64,000 nt of DNA from Lithospermum erythrorhizon (lineage: Eukaryota; Streptophyta; Magnoliopsida; Boraginales; Boraginaceae): contig JADFUC010000107.1 of assembly GCA_019722365.1 (NCBI GenBank), positions 434,001 to 498,000 on the forward strand, in the 5' to 3' direction. The notes under the pieces were generated by a model. The model was not told where the DNA came from. It saw only the letters and a program-made list of their open reading frames with translations, and did no database searches. How positions within the stretch are numbered: position 1 is the stretch's first letter; every line of letters begins with the position of its first letter. A program made the position numbers and the translations under genes. This document shows, one piece after another, positions 26,246 through 38,222 of this stretch.

Positions 26246-28652
26246 CTCCGACTGCCGCAGGCGGTCGTTACAATTCCTTTGTCCCGCGATCTCAGTCTGG
26301 GCTAACCATAAGAAGTGTGTCATGAAAACGCTTACGACTTTCTTTACTCAAACTATGAAACCCCTCTTGTCGTCGACAGCGTCGAGGGTACATAATAGCC
26401 ATGATTCTCCGAGGGGCACGAGATACACATTGTATATCAAGGATGGACAAATTCCCTATAATATATCAACATCTATTACTATACTCACTGTGTTACCTAA
26501 CATATGCCGTCATGATCCCTGCTTAAGGTAGACGTTTGACAAAGTCAAAGCACAAAGCTCATATAACATAGATAATTATATCACGTGGAATCCTAAGAAT
26601 TGCTAAGCAGCGGTTTTAAGCAAAATTCATAGGACACAAATATACGCCCATGATTTTGCGGTGGTCAAATCAGCTCCTCGAGTTAATAAGCCCAATGACC
26701 CGTAAGATTAATTCAGGCACCTGCGTCCATGATCCAAAAAATCGATCATCGATCAATCCTTTATGCTGGTCATCGGATGCTAGTTTCCCCGACACGTCGA
26801 CCGCCTCTTGAGGAATATTGGCTATCTTACGTTTCTAGACTTGAAGAGTTTCTCTTGTCAACCCTTACAAATTGCCTATTTAGAAACTATAGACTTGCCT
26901 TGGGATTTATTATTTCAACCAACTGTGAAAAAATAAATTACTATATGAATGAACTACTCATCCATATAATATAGTTAACAATTAGATTATAAAATAAAAT
27001 TACGCATAAACAATTACTTCATATTTAGGAAGCTAAGTGAACTAACTCACGAACCTTAAATGGCTGGGTTAACCCGATCTACGTGAAATCAAACTTCGGT
27101 TGTCGAAGAATATATCAACTACGAGATGCTTGCTCAAAAGCACCTTCATGAATTTCGTAGGCCGTTTAGGACATGAAAAGCGGAAGAATAATTAACCTGT
27201 CAGCGTCCTTAACGGAAAACCACTTACAAGTAGTCTTTACAGTCCATCTGTTTGGTCTCTCAACCATGGAATCAACGATGGCTAAGATTTTATGGCAGTT
27301 AGCCATGTCTCGGGTTATAATCGGGTAAGTTTACAACACAATTAAAGTGTGTTAAAACACATATATCTTATTAAATGCATATTCTTTAATAACATTATCA
27401 ACAATATAAATTGAGTGGTAATGTAAGTATCTGAAGTTCAAGTTTTCTTAATTTACTCTTGGTATGCTAGATTCACCTCCATTCATGAATTACTTGGCTA
27501 ATAATGTTCACATGGGACAACTATCGATGACACTATTCTCACATTCAGTTCTGGTGAAGACCAAAGCGATCATTTTCCTTGACTAGGTTACCTATTCTCT
27601 TAAAATTACTACAAATCGTATTCGAATCAGCGTGAACACCTTTAGTAAAATATACAATTCCTATTATGGAAATTGTGCTATGTCATAATTCGTGATGTCT
27701 GACACATGATCAGGACATATGGCATCCTGAGGAATCATATTACTATGTAATAGATTCAATAACTCAATCATGGGGTCCACAATTGTGGGAACGGACCTCA
27801 CAACAGAGGATAAGCTGTCGATAAGAGGATCATCATCATAAAATTTAATCTATCATAGATTTTATTCACCTCAAGCTTAAGTGACGCATTATATCTTAAC
27901 AAGAAAATGTCCTCCCAAGCTTATATTTAAATTGACAAGTATAAGCATGTGTCACATATGTAATTGAGCTTATAGATGTTTCAAGAATCAATTACTATTA
28001 TACGCTTCGAGGTTCTAATAAATTCCTTTAATTACTCAATGTACAAAATATTATGTAGTTGTGCTCAGCTAACCTTTAAGAAACTCAAGGTTCATCTTCA
28101 CTCTTGGTTGCTTTTGATTTCAATCAAAATATCAAGATGAAGATTCTAACTCCATTATAGTGTATCTCAAGGTTGCAACTTGAATATTGATACTATAATC
28201 GTCTTTCTTCTTATTCTCGTTTGAGATGTGAATTTCCAAAAATAATGTCAAATATCCATCATCACTGATCATTACTTAGGAACGTTATTTGGATCACTCA
28301 CTTAAACGCCGTGTTGACACGCGGGTAATCAATAAGAAATGAGATTGGAAATAGACACGAGCATAGTAAACCCGATGAATACATTGACAGTCGAGGCAAA
28401 TGTTTGATTCATTTATGACTATATGTTCATTTAATGGAACCCGTTTCTGCCGCCGATCGATCCCCTTGTCCCAGAAGGTAAATAAAGTGAGTTATATACT
28501 CGGCTTTGTGCATTCAATTCTATTTCGCTCCGGATGACCTCGAGTCACCATAGAATTATGGTTGTTCATAACGTCGTAATATCTTTGCATTAGGCGTTAC
28601 TTGATGCATCGAAGTGTCACATAATATTCTGATATAACCGAGAGGAGTCTAA
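26246..28652 (-). other. Copia-type internal domain, 3' part, no readable ORF
   Basis: About 2.4 kb of AT-rich sequence between LTR A and the nested gypsy LTR. The stretch 26525-26680 (GACGTTTGACAAAGTCAAAGC onward) matches 48495-48660 of the other copia-type element at the same relative place. It is therefore a conserved part of the family. No reverse-transcriptase or RNase H motif is visible. Confidence 0.5.
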
Positions 28653-29922
28653 TGTAATGACCGCCAATTGGGCCACGAAGGTTGGGACCGTAAATCAACA
28701 CGAATAAGCGAGTCGCTGACGATGGTTAGCGATAAAAATGACCGTTTAAGCATTGATAATAAATAATACAACTAGATCGTCGAATTAGGCCAACAACCCT
28801 GACAAGCGAAGAAATAATAATACTCATCTGACATCAAACAATTTGTTTTACAACAATAATTATTATGTACAACAAAAATCCAAAGAATATAAAAAGTATA
28901 TTTATTTGAGATGTGAGCCACCGTCGCCCGCCTCTGCCAGTGTGACTCTTCGGCGAGCATACCGGTCGTCCAGCGGCAACCTAGGCATGGCAGCCCGCCC
29001 ATAGGAAGCAGGGGAGTCATCTAAAAGGCTGAGTGAAAACAAATATCAAAGTTAACCGCCCGTATAATCAAGATAATTGAGACTCTTTACTGTTACTTGT
29101 TATCCGCCTCAATAATTATATTTATATCTTTACTACCGACAAGATAAATCTTTCCTTATTAGCTTTCCGATTCTTCGACAAATCCGCACCATTCGACAAC
29201 TTACTCGCGGTACCATAATCGCGTGATATATCTCTACATTTGTTATCTTCCTTAAGTATAGCTAATTCAGATAATATACAACTCGAACATATGTCCTCGA
29301 CATCTCATAACTCAAGCGTACACAACTCGACCATATCTTTAGTTCACGCCAAAGTGTTACTACCGAGTTATAGTCATGCAAATCTTATGACTTACAAATG
29401 TTTATTGTAAGAACCTCAAATGTTAATCATTATCTTAATAATAAAACCGAGCAACCTATCTCTTAAATAAAGATAACTTAAATGCGGAATTATCTCACAA
29501 AATTCTTCATTTAGTCTACGGAGGACTTATTCACCGATGGTATCAGCTGTCTTGGTTAAAGGTCATGACATATACTAACACGTTTGAATCCAACTCCATA
29601 TATATATAAAATATCATGCTTGTCATCTATGGAGTGCTTTGGGCTTGTCGGTTTCTAATTTTTATACACAATGCCCTCGTTCAAAAGTTATCTGACCATT
29701 AACCAACTCGACTTTAACCTTAAAGGATGTATAGCGATTAATAACAGGACGACAAAGAAAATATAAATAATATTATCAATAATCAACCTATCTGATTAAA
29801 TATATTAATTTAAGTGACAACGTCATTATAAATCGACCTAGCGTTCATAACCAATAAAGAAGTCATAAAAGCAGATCATCTGACACCATAGAAAATTTAA
29901 ACAACATGTCAAATATGAATAA

Positions 29923-29925
<3 letters not shown>

Positions 29926-29965
<40 letters not shown>
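29926..29965. repeat. (AT)20 microsatellite
   Basis: Forty bases of uninterrupted AT dinucleotides inside gypsy-type LTR copy 3. Likely polymorphic. Confidence 0.95.
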
Positions 29966-29968
<3 letters not shown>

Positions 29969-30210
29969 ACTACCTAATAAAGGTCATATTTAATTCAAAG
30001 TCTCGGACACATAACATATGGAGATATAATGAAAGTTTCGATGCAAAGCGCACAATCACTGAAAGAACTCCAAGGGGAGCTTCGACAACGACTATACAGT
30101 CGTGAGGCCATCATCTCCCGTATCCCAGCTGATTATGAAACCCCAATCTTGCGTATGCTCGATCCGTCTACTGCGGAATGGATAATCCCGATAACTCCAG
30201 CACTTATACG

Positions 30211-30440
30211 AGTATAAGGTAAAAACAGACAAACCGTATACACAAAGTATAAGACCAACCCATATACTGCCAAAGTATAAGACAAAATCCTTAACTTATC
30301 GCTAAGTATAAAATTTTAGCAACTTATCTTAGCTAAGTATAAGGCACATCGTCTTATACACTAAAGTATAAGGCCACATAGCTTTTATATACACTAAAGT
30401 ATAAAATGCAAACCGCGCTATACACTTAAATTATAAAGCG
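30211..30440. repeat. ~31-bp minisatellite with AGTATAAG core
   Basis: AGTATAA cores start at 30211, 30246, 30274, 30305, 30336, 30365 and 30398, with a weaker one (ATTATAA) near 30429, a spacing of 28-35 bp. Several units also share CTTATACACTAA or TATACAC next to the core. The array lies within gypsy-type LTR copy 3. Confidence 0.8.
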
Positions 30441-32273
30441 ATAGCGTCATATCCCATGAGGAAGGGGGCAGCAACCACAATAAATACCATTGTAAGTTAG
30501 CGTCCTAATACTCAGCGCCAGAAGTCACGTTACCCAATGACACCTCACCGATAACCAACTACTCACTCCCGAACAATGTCAATAGCGCGCTAAAAACATC
30601 TCACAATCATAAATCAATCGCCGAGTCGACAAAGGCCCGCAGAGAAATACGAAAGTGCGACAAAGATACCGGAAATCTGGCCAGTGCCGACAAGGCGCGA
30701 GAATCGAAATGCCGACAAGGCCCGCGGAACACAAGAACATAAGTTGGGAGTTTAAGCTGAGTACTTACCTCAGCGATCTTGGCCCCACAATCTGATCAGC
30801 GTAATCATAACATGGCTCGCTGGAATGAATCACACATAATCATCTGACAATTACATATACCGTTCTCGCATAATCATACAGCTGATGACATGTATACCGT
30901 TTCTAAACAATCATATCCGCGATGACATGTTCACATGATTTAAAATGAAGTCACGTAAAAGTAGCACCCGTGAGATAAGTACTCACACTTGGTTAGCAAT
31001 AAAGGAAAGCGTCCATCTGTCGATCAGTACCTTTCCCATTCAGCGTCTAATCAAAACAACGAAATAACAATTACTACTACGACAATTTTAACCACTTATC
31101 TTAATTAAATTTTGACACTGACCGTTTAGTTACAAATTAATTATTTAAGTATAGATTACTACTTATGTTTAGAACACTATTAAAATGGCCGAATTCGACT
31201 ATCGAGTAAATCCATGAATTAGTAGTCGACACATAGCAAAATACTAACATTTTCGACCAATTTCAATTAACCCAAAATCAGCACCAACTAACTAAACCCG
31301 TTTCTAACGACCTCGAATCTCAAAGCCGTTTACTACTCAAAATTTAATAAAACTAATTTCAACATATATTCCTCCAACAACTTATAAATCATAATTTCCA
31401 CCAAACAATCCACAGGTAAGGTCCAATAACATATTTATACTCAATGACATTTTAGAAAAAGTCCAACTCAAAGTCAAACTCAAACTATACCAACACTTTC
31501 TACCCCGAATATAAGTTATCATCAACTTTTTCTTATATTATAATCTAAAGCTAAACAATAATTATATTCAATAATATCACAAAATCGAAGTCGGCAAAAT
31601 TCCAAAGTCAAGCATTACAAAACATCCGAAATTCCACGTGAAACCACGTAATTTCAACTTCCGAATAACTAATTTAAAACCAAAATAATTGGAGCAATAA
31701 AATTGAAACTCGAAAAGTCAACAAAAAAGTCAACTTTCGGCGATCTCCCCAAAATATTCAAGCAAAGATGGGACTTTTTACAGCAAGCAATGAAGGGCGG
31801 TGAGGAAGCTCTCAAAAATTTGAGGTCAAAGCTAGCAAGATGGAAGAGAAATCGAAGAAAAAACTAAAGGGAGGGGGAAGTTCGTGGCGTCGTCAGCGTG
31901 AAGGAGAGAAAGAAGGAGAAGTGGGCTTGTGTTTTGGGCCTTAGGTTTAGTTAATGAGTTTAATGGGTTGCCAAATAGTTTATGTGTATTGTGAAACGCG
32001 TCGTTTAATTCGTCGATCTTTCTCGTTTTAACTTATCTCGACAATACGACTTTCAAACATCAGCGTTCCACACTTAAATTATATTACCACCCAAATAATA
32101 TCATTTCCATCCGATTACAACTTTAAAATTCTAAATACCGAATGTACTACCAACCGACCGATTCGTTGTATTTCAACTGATGAAACAAAGAAATTTTGAT
32201 TTCTCCTCGAAATAATCCACCGAGCAACTAGTATACTATTCACAGGTAATATTAGTACAGACGGGTTATTACA

Positions 32274-35200
32274 TCAACTTCTTGGATTAATATCTCCTAA
32301 GGAGCCACTTGAATACATTCAAGTCATATATTTACTTCCACCTTTTATACTTCATAATGAAGATATTATACATACAGTAAATTATAATTCTATAGTAGAT
32401 GGAAATAAATACCAGTTTCCTTCTAATTATATACATGATGACATAATCTCAACATTAGATCCCGTGTTAAATTATGTCTACACAATATTAACTTGTCCAT
32501 TCGAGGCGTTTCAAAGTTTATTTATCGAAACATAACTCTTGAGTTGTCTCGCGATTGAAGGTATGAATAAATTTAAGCAAAAGGTAAGCCTGAAATGACT
32601 TTGATATGTGAATTTATTTCATTCATTGTGTTTTGATTATATTGAGCACCCAACTCTTACTTAATATCCTTTCGACTAGTAACACATCTAAAGGTGGGAA
32701 TGAAAAATTACTTTGGTATCTGAGGGGTGAAGATTTCATCCATTGTGTTTAAGCTTCCATTAAACACAATTCCTCGCTTAAATGTCTTATCAGTACATTT
32801 TGCTTTAGAATTGAATGATGTCACCGTTCCTCGGATAAAACATTACTCGTGTCGTGTCTTAGTTTAGAACTTGATGAGTATTTATATGATCCTCCCATTA
32901 CTCTTATCAATTTTGATGTATCATTCAATGACTTATATCCACGATTGACTTGTATGTGAATATCTGAATAGAAACAGGATATGAGGAACCTCAGTAAGTC
33001 ACTTGAGGTTATTTCGGTTTATCTTTTGCGAATCGCTAGTCTATTAAAGTCATTTACCCGCAAGTATTACTCGGTTGTTTGTTGTTATTTCAAAATAATA
33101 TATCTTTCATAAATATAGGTTCAAAGCAGGTTTGAAATTTCAACCATTCATGGATGATTTAAAAGCTGTGAGCTCTCAAATGTAGTCACTATCCATTCAC
33201 CGCTGAGGAGTTCGATTATATTTTTTGTGCCTTATATCTTGGCTACCTACGTATTTGATAAATGTCATGATAAAAAAGCCATGTGGTCAAAGCGATTGTT
33301 TCATTGCTGGCGAGTTTAGCCATAATGACATTACAATTTTGATAGCAAATCATTTGAGATGGGATTAATCAAACCTCTCTTTCTATTTTCAAATGTTATA
33401 AGCTAAATCACTTAACTTTCATACTTAATGTTGAAATAATAAAATTAATCATTAACCCCAGTTATAGTTCTTTGTGCCTCAACTTTACAAGTGATGTGAA
33501 CCAAATATGAACAATATTGCGCACAGTTGCCTAAACCCGAGGAAGCTTATCTTCTTAGCGATTAATGAGCAGTTCATGCTTGTTGATAAAACTACATACT
33601 GACATGTCTTGAAATGTAGGTACCGCGATATTCAAAGATAAATCCAACGGTTCTCAATTGTCTTTACGTAAAAGAGATTGAAGCTATTCATTTAATGATT
33701 ATATGGTGGCTAAGGGCAATATACCATATTAGTCTTCATAGCGTCATCACGCTTTATTGAAATCAAAATCAATTACCTACGAGATGGCATCATGTGACAT
33801 CAATCATTTGAATCTAAGTTCATATAACGTGTATACATGATCCGTCGAGTCTTAAATAGTTATGGTATTCATTGTTTGTTCTTTTATTAGCATACAACCA
33901 TTTTGATAGCTTATGAATGAAATCGCATTAGCATGTATGACGATATACTCTACAAAGTTTATGGATTTCTCATGCTTCGTTCTATTTCACATAATATGAA
34001 GTTATGTTTAATTTTCAATTAGCGTGAATAAGCATTATATGACTGACACTTGATCATAATAGGAAACATACAATCTGATTAGTGTAGCTTCAAAACAATC
34101 AAAATACATTTTATAAATAAATTGTAAATGTTATGCACCCGTGCTTGAATATCCACCAAAGTAACACAAGGTATCCAAGATCCCATTGTGGTTGAAATCA
34201 AGCGGCAATACTCCCATACATTTTAAATTCCGGCCTGATGGTAGATTAACTAATCAATTATGTGCCATAGCGCACCTCTTAGATTAAGCTGCGCTCTAGC
34301 AGTGTTACCCGACGATTATCACCAGACATGATGTTGAGTGGAAATTACGGTTAAGCAGCAAATTAAACGATTAAATTCTTTGGAATGATCATCAAGAGAA
34401 GCCTGGCGTTAGTAGAAATCCGCTTGACATGATCCGTTTATGCGTACACGTCACGCGACAATAGTACACGCCATCGCGGTGTGCACAGTAGTCGTGATAA
34501 GTTCTGACTTTAAAATTGGATTGATCTTTTGCTTAAATTTTGGAGGTAGAGATTAATATTATTGATTTTATTTAACATGTTATATAAGCAATACTCGAGT
34601 AATATGCATCGTGAAAATAAACCAAAAATAATACATTCGGAGATATGATATGACCCTAAAATTATATACTTATTCTGATACTTTACAAAGTGTAACATAA
34701 CATGAGGCTACCATGCCTTCTGATGCGGTCTTTGTATCCGCTTGACTTTGGAAACTTTCAAGTTTGCCAAATGCCATCATGGTGAAACGTCATCTTCAAT
34801 GCCTCCACAACAGTACATTTATTTACTAACCCAACGAAGACAACACGCAGACTTGTGGGTGAAAAATAAATAAATAAATAAAATAAAATAAATATGAGTC
34901 ACCTGGTCGTTTACAACGAATAAACGGTTAGCAGACTGTATCTAAATAAAATACAAAACTAGGGCATATCAATATATCACCTTTCCATTCCCATTACCAA
35001 TGTATAAGGTAATAATTAAATCATATAAAATATGTATTTAATACAAATATTAAATGGCATGGAATAAATGACTCATTAAATTCAAATCACAACATTAATA
35101 TCATTAAGTGTGAATGCAATAAATGCTAATTATAAGGTGAGACAATTACTGTCAATCAAATTCAAATGTAAATATATGATTGACAATCATATAGACGACT

Positions 35201-35326
35201 TCCATTTTGATTAGCAAATCAAATTAAAGCACACATAAATATGCAATTAAATGTGATTGGAATTAAATTCAAAATTTGAATTACATAATTAAATCCATGT
35301 AAAACTCTTATAATCAAAATTAATTG

Positions 35327-35374
<48 letters not shown>

Positions 35375-36541
35375 TAATCAAAATTAATTGATATATAATT
35401 TTAATTACAAAATTAATCCATGTAAATATATAATAATATAATTACTTGAAAGTATTTATATTATTATATATACTGAAAATAATTATTGTAATAATTATTG
35501 GAGAAAGCGTTATATATATATAATGTTTCCAGCCAAATAATAAAATAATTATTTCATCATCTCTCTTATATAATACTGCAATATATTCGATATATATTCA
35601 TAATAGATATTAATAAATTATATTTATCATTTAATAAATTAATAACTAAAAGGTTAGTAATTAAAGAGATATTGAATTAAATAAAATTATTTTAAATTGG
35701 GTAATTACAATTACCATTATTTAATGTATGATATTTATTCATAAAAATCCAAAATTGAATTTACCTTAATTTGAAAAAACCTAAAACTAGGGTTTAAAAT
35801 GGATTGGGCATTTTCAAAAAACCTTGTGAATGATGGCGATTGGATGGCCCCGAGCCGCCCCGCGCCCCGTAGCCCTTGCCACCACAGCCTCTAGGGGAAT
35901 AGCTTTCCGGGGCCTCGGGCCGCTGATTTGGTGGTACGCCGGAAGCTGTTCAGCAGTTTAATTAATGGTTCACATGGTAATTTTAGTTTTACGATTTAAT
36001 TCAATTAAATTTTAGAATCAGTTTGGAGGTCTTAAACTATTCCAAAAATTCTGAAATTTCTTGAAAAAATCTTACATAATATTCTGGAACAAATTCAATT
36101 GGATTCACGTTAAAATAATTTTTCAAAAATTATTTATTCACGTTTTTACTATTCCATTATTTCAACTCAAATTGGTTTTAAAATACTTAAACAAATCAAA
36201 ATTCACATAAAGAGTATGTGATTTTGGACAAAAACGTGTCGATTATGTAAAGAACTTTAAAATGTCATGTTTAAGGCGATTTTCCACTGATACTTGACTT
36301 ATTGTAATAAGTCAAAACATGAAAATCCCACTTTTAAATTCATTATACAATTATCTTGCATGAATCAAAATATGTAATATAACTATATTCTAACTTTAGC
36401 TCAAGAACACATAGAATACTCAAGTTTCATATATCATCCATATACAATTTCAAATTTAATTAAATATATATGCATATATATTTAATTAAATATACGTAGT
36501 CATAGCAAATACAACCTAATTAGGCTCGTGAGTACCCCATT
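32274..36541 (-). other. Copia-type internal domain, 5' part, no readable ORF
   Basis: AT-rich and free of recognisable protein motifs. The right end, just inside LTR B, holds the degenerate primer-binding site at about 36518-36540. A GC-rich patch (35845-35945, GAGCCGCCCCGCGCCC type) stands out and has a counterpart near 54600-54950 in the other copia-type element. Confidence 0.5.
35327..35371. repeat. (AT)n microsatellite flanked by a direct repeat
   Basis: About 45 bp of AT with one GT interruption. TATAATCAAAATTAATTGAT precedes it (about 35310) and recurs after it (about 35373). Confidence 0.9.
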
Positions 36542-37510
36542 TATTGGAATAATATGTAACTTGATTCAAAACTTTAATCGAAAACATATATTCGTCTGAA
36601 TCTTTTAGGTGATTATGCATGAACTAAATTAACAATGTAAAAAACTTACCGCGAGATGCCGGTGAGGAAGCCTATGACAAACCGTTCCACGAAGCACTCC
36701 TTTGAAATCGATTGAACCGTAGATTGGCAGTGCCTACAGTTGGTCGGCGCCTAGTGAATCAGTGGCTTGAGTTTGCTAGTAGAACGTGTGAGGGATTGGA
36801 TATTAAAATCAAGAAGAATTGAATTCTTCAACGATGGTCGACTCATATAAATGGATAGGGTGGGGGGGCGATTTCTTTGAGAGGGGGGAGGTTTAGGTTT
36901 TGTTGTTATCTATTATGAGAAAACCTAATAAGCCTTTGTTTATATAGTGGTTCTCAAAATAGCACAAAAAGCTTGACCATGTAGTTTAGTTTAATTTAGT
37001 TAAAGCTGTTAAGTAAATTAAGCCTTAACAAGTTATTATTATTAGTAATAACAGAGTTACTAGCAGGCTCAAACTAACTATTGAATTAATTGAATTGACT
37101 AATTAATTAATTCATGTTTATCAATTTATATTTTACATTATCAATGTAAAATTCGATTAAAGAATATTAGGTTGATTCTGATCAACTCACCGATTTAGCG
37201 TTGTTTAATTTCATTCATGAAATATAATTCAGCTTGTCATTTGTATGTCGCGACCTTCTAGGCTCGGATAATAGCGATCGATATAATAATATAATTGACC
37301 ATTATTATATTATATAACGATTATGCATGAACTATGATCTAAGCATGTCTCGGTATTATCAAAGCAGGAACCCGACTCGTAATCCGCAATTACTATGATT
37401 GAATGTTCCGTTTATGTAATCGCATTCACTAAACTAGTAAATGAATTATTCACAACGATTGTCCCTTGATAGGCGTAATAAATGAAACCTATAACTATTG
37501 ATTTCCAATA
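36542..37510 (-). repeat. LTR B (5' LTR) of the copia-type element
   Basis: Starts TATTGG (one change from TGTTGG) and ends CCAATA (one change from CCAACA), followed directly by the target duplication ATCAT. Collinear with LTR A over about 0.95 kb with many substitutions, so the insertion is old. Confidence 0.75.
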
Positions 37511-37515
37511 ATCAT

Positions 37516-38222
37516 ATATGGCAAATTGACGCCTTGAATTCATGACGGCCCAGCGTAACGAAGCAGCGAGATGTGAAAGTAAGCTCCGATGCTTGACTAT
37601 TACCGGAAAAAGGACCCCTTGAACAACCTTCCAAATAAATTTTTGAAGGCGTTCGAGATTATATCGCTATATGTGACTTAACATCTATCACGGCCATTGT
37701 TAGAATCGCCCATGTGATCATTCAAACTCACCGGCCCGATTACTACGCCTCACTTTCATTATAATCATGGGTCTACAATCAAACCCGAATATAACTAAAT
37801 CATCTTCCATTGATTAGATACGGGCGCCATTAGATGATAATAATTACACACCCACATGACCATTCGAATAAGTAACCTAAGTGTATGATGAGATTGTGCA
37901 ATATCTCGCGATACCCGATCACTGATGAAAGCGTTACCAAATAATTGAACATTGGCGTCTTCCTAATAACTTATATAAGTACTACCGAAAGTACCTCCAA
38001 AAATTTCCGCTTTGATGGGGTACAATTCCGGCCTTACATTGTAGTGCTTAGTTGATACGTTAAGCCACCATGCCAGCCGCTACTTGTGGTGGTGGTGGGT
38101 GTTTGGCCGGACTTCAGCGTTCTACGACCTCTCCCGGTTGTAACTTCCTCATGTTGAACAACTTCTTTATCTTTTTTATTTCTTTTTGGTCCCATTAATT
38201 CCAGTTGAATTTTAATTGTCAC
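37516..38222 (-). pseudogene. Decayed transposon-type ORF, upstream part
   Basis: The minus strand holds a basic N-terminus containing MGPKRNKK (about 38195) and a T-rich low-complexity stretch. A coding-like block LLSHLAASLRWAVMNSRRQF follows at 37520-37590. The latter resembles the RALLLYAI..G..INVG block of putative plant transposon proteins. It stops exactly at the ATCAT target duplication of the copia-type insertion, and the family's next block is found at 25190-25270 beyond the insertion. Stops and frameshifts lie between the blocks. The family assignment is tentative. Confidence 0.35.

Larger units (their letters stand above)
28653..32273 (-). mobile_element. Gypsy-type LTR (copy 3), nested
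   Basis: The ends are inverted: TGTAATGACC at 28653 and GGTTATTACA at 32273, i.e. TGTAATRACC on both strands. It shares the CCGTGAGATAAGTACTCACACTTGG patch near 30970 and other landmarks with copies 1 and 2. Length is 3.6 kb. Long LTRs with extended inverted ends fit Tekay/Del-type chromoviruses by family knowledge. No gag/pol lies inside and no second LTR is found, so it is read as a solo LTR. Flanking TCTAA and TCAAC do not make a clean target duplication. Confidence 0.6.
25295..37510 (-). mobile_element. Copia-type LTR retrotransposon with nested gypsy LTR
   Basis: Two direct LTRs (25295-26245 and 36542-37510) are flanked by a perfect 5-bp target duplication, ATCAT, at 25290-25294 and 37511-37515. 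On the minus strand the TATA-like CTATATAAAC in each LTR points inward from LTR B, and just inside LTR B lies GGTACTCACGAGCC. That is the initiator-tRNA primer site GGTATCAGAGCC with two single-base insertions. This supports Ty1/copia and minus orientation. Without the nested LTR (28653-32273) the element would be about 8.6 kb, close to its relative at 47341-56271. I find no readable gag or pol in the interior, so it is either very old or non-autonomous. Confidence 0.75.
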
